Of a stretch of 15,794 bases of DNA, positions 15,531 through 15,794 are shown one piece after another; within the stretch, counting starts at the first letter, position 1, and each line of letters opens with the position of its first letter. Position numbers and translations under genes: made by a program. The DNA is from Tannerella sp. (GTDB lineage Bacteria > Bacteroidota > Bacteroidia > Bacteroidales > Tannerellaceae): assembly GCA_031290635.1 (NCBI GenBank), contig JAITNE010000064.1:1-15794 (forward strand). The letters run 5' to 3'. The notes below the pieces were generated by a model. It ran no database searches, had not been told where the DNA came from, and worked only from the letters and a program-made list of their open reading frames with translations.

Positions 15531-15794
15531 CTAAGATTGAAAAATCGTTATGCCGGTTTTTTTGATTTCGTTGATGAAAGGGTCGCCGTCCAAAAAATAT
15601 TCGGTAGGATATGTCTTCGCTTCAATGCGGATGTATGGCTTTTTTATGCCGACATAAGGAAACATATTATGGTCGGAAGGCAGTCCGGTAAATTCATCTG
15701 CAACCAAAGCAACGTCAATATCCGACCATTCGTGCTGCGTACCTTTGGCAAACGAGCCGAACAGGATGGCGGTACGCAGGTGAACGCCTTGCGC
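15531..15794 (-). CDS. MNT-family nucleotidyltransferase, N-terminus beyond the window
   Basis: The last 87 residues and the TAG stop are visible; the start lies past the right edge. Near the visible beginning is FGSFAKGTQHEWSDIDVALV, the G-S-x-x-x-G followed by S-D-x-D signature of minimal DNA-polymerase-beta-type nucleotidyltransferases. The two Asp residues would bind metal. IRIEAK about 35 residues later may supply the third acidic residue. Such proteins transfer a nucleotide to a target. Some are antitoxins of MNT/HEPN pairs that inactivate a HEPN RNase, others are antibiotic-modifying enzymes. If a HEPN partner exists it must lie beyond the right edge, because only 25 bp separate this stop from the convergent HTCS stop. 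The molecular family is clear; the role is not. Confidence 0.88.
   Translation of the reverse strand, partial: AQGVHLRTAILFGSFAKGTQHEWSDIDVALVADEFTGLPSDHNMFPYVGIKKPYIRIEAKTYPTEYFLDGDPFINEIKKTGITIFQS

Overview
The window looks like chromosomal DNA from a member of the order Bacteroidales. The evidence is a hybrid two-component system (HTCS) with Reg_prop, Y_Y_Y, kinase, receiver and AraC domains, a WbsX/GH99-like lipoprotein, an AAA-ATPase/DUF1703 protein, and several Bacteroides-type -7 boxes (TAnnTTTG) in front of genes. The genus cannot be fixed from this sequence.

Left block (80-7609, minus strand): six genes lie head to tail with gaps of 21, 9, 2, -4 and 2 bp, so they are probably co-transcribed from a promoter near 7630. 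In transcription order they are an AAA-ATPase/PD-(D/E)XK protein, an exported GH99/WbsX-like lipoprotein, a PIF1-like helicase with a C-terminal helix-turn-helix, cinA, an exported GH20-like glycosidase, and a 66-residue basic protein of unknown function. A separate promoter at 35-66 and an ATG at 8-10 suggest that another minus-strand gene begins at the left edge.

Middle block (7718-10591, plus strand, divergent from the first): a secreted TPR protein, prmC (release-factor glutamine methyltransferase), recX and comF. The last three overlap by a few bases.

Intergenic region 10592-11464 (873 bp, no convincing gene): this is the most unusual part of the window. A tandem array of 21-bp units runs from about 10730 to about 11254, roughly 25 units kept in register. 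It has a GC-rich core (10877-11086) in which every unit begins CCCGGAAA or CCCGGGAA, and AT-rich decayed units on both sides. The core also has an 84-bp (four-unit) higher-order repeat. Imperfect hairpins lie on each side of the array (10680-10712 and 11274-11316). The stretch 11330-11437 shows nothing recognisable apart from being the region upstream of the HTCS promoter.

Right block: a full-length 1346-residue HTCS regulator (11465-15505) starts just after a consensus -7 box. A minus-strand nucleotidyltransferase follows, cut by the window end (15531-15794). No SusC/SusD genes or other polysaccharide-utilisation genes lie beside the HTCS within the window, so its target locus is either off the window or distant.

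I saw no tRNA, rRNA, CRISPR array or insertion sequence.
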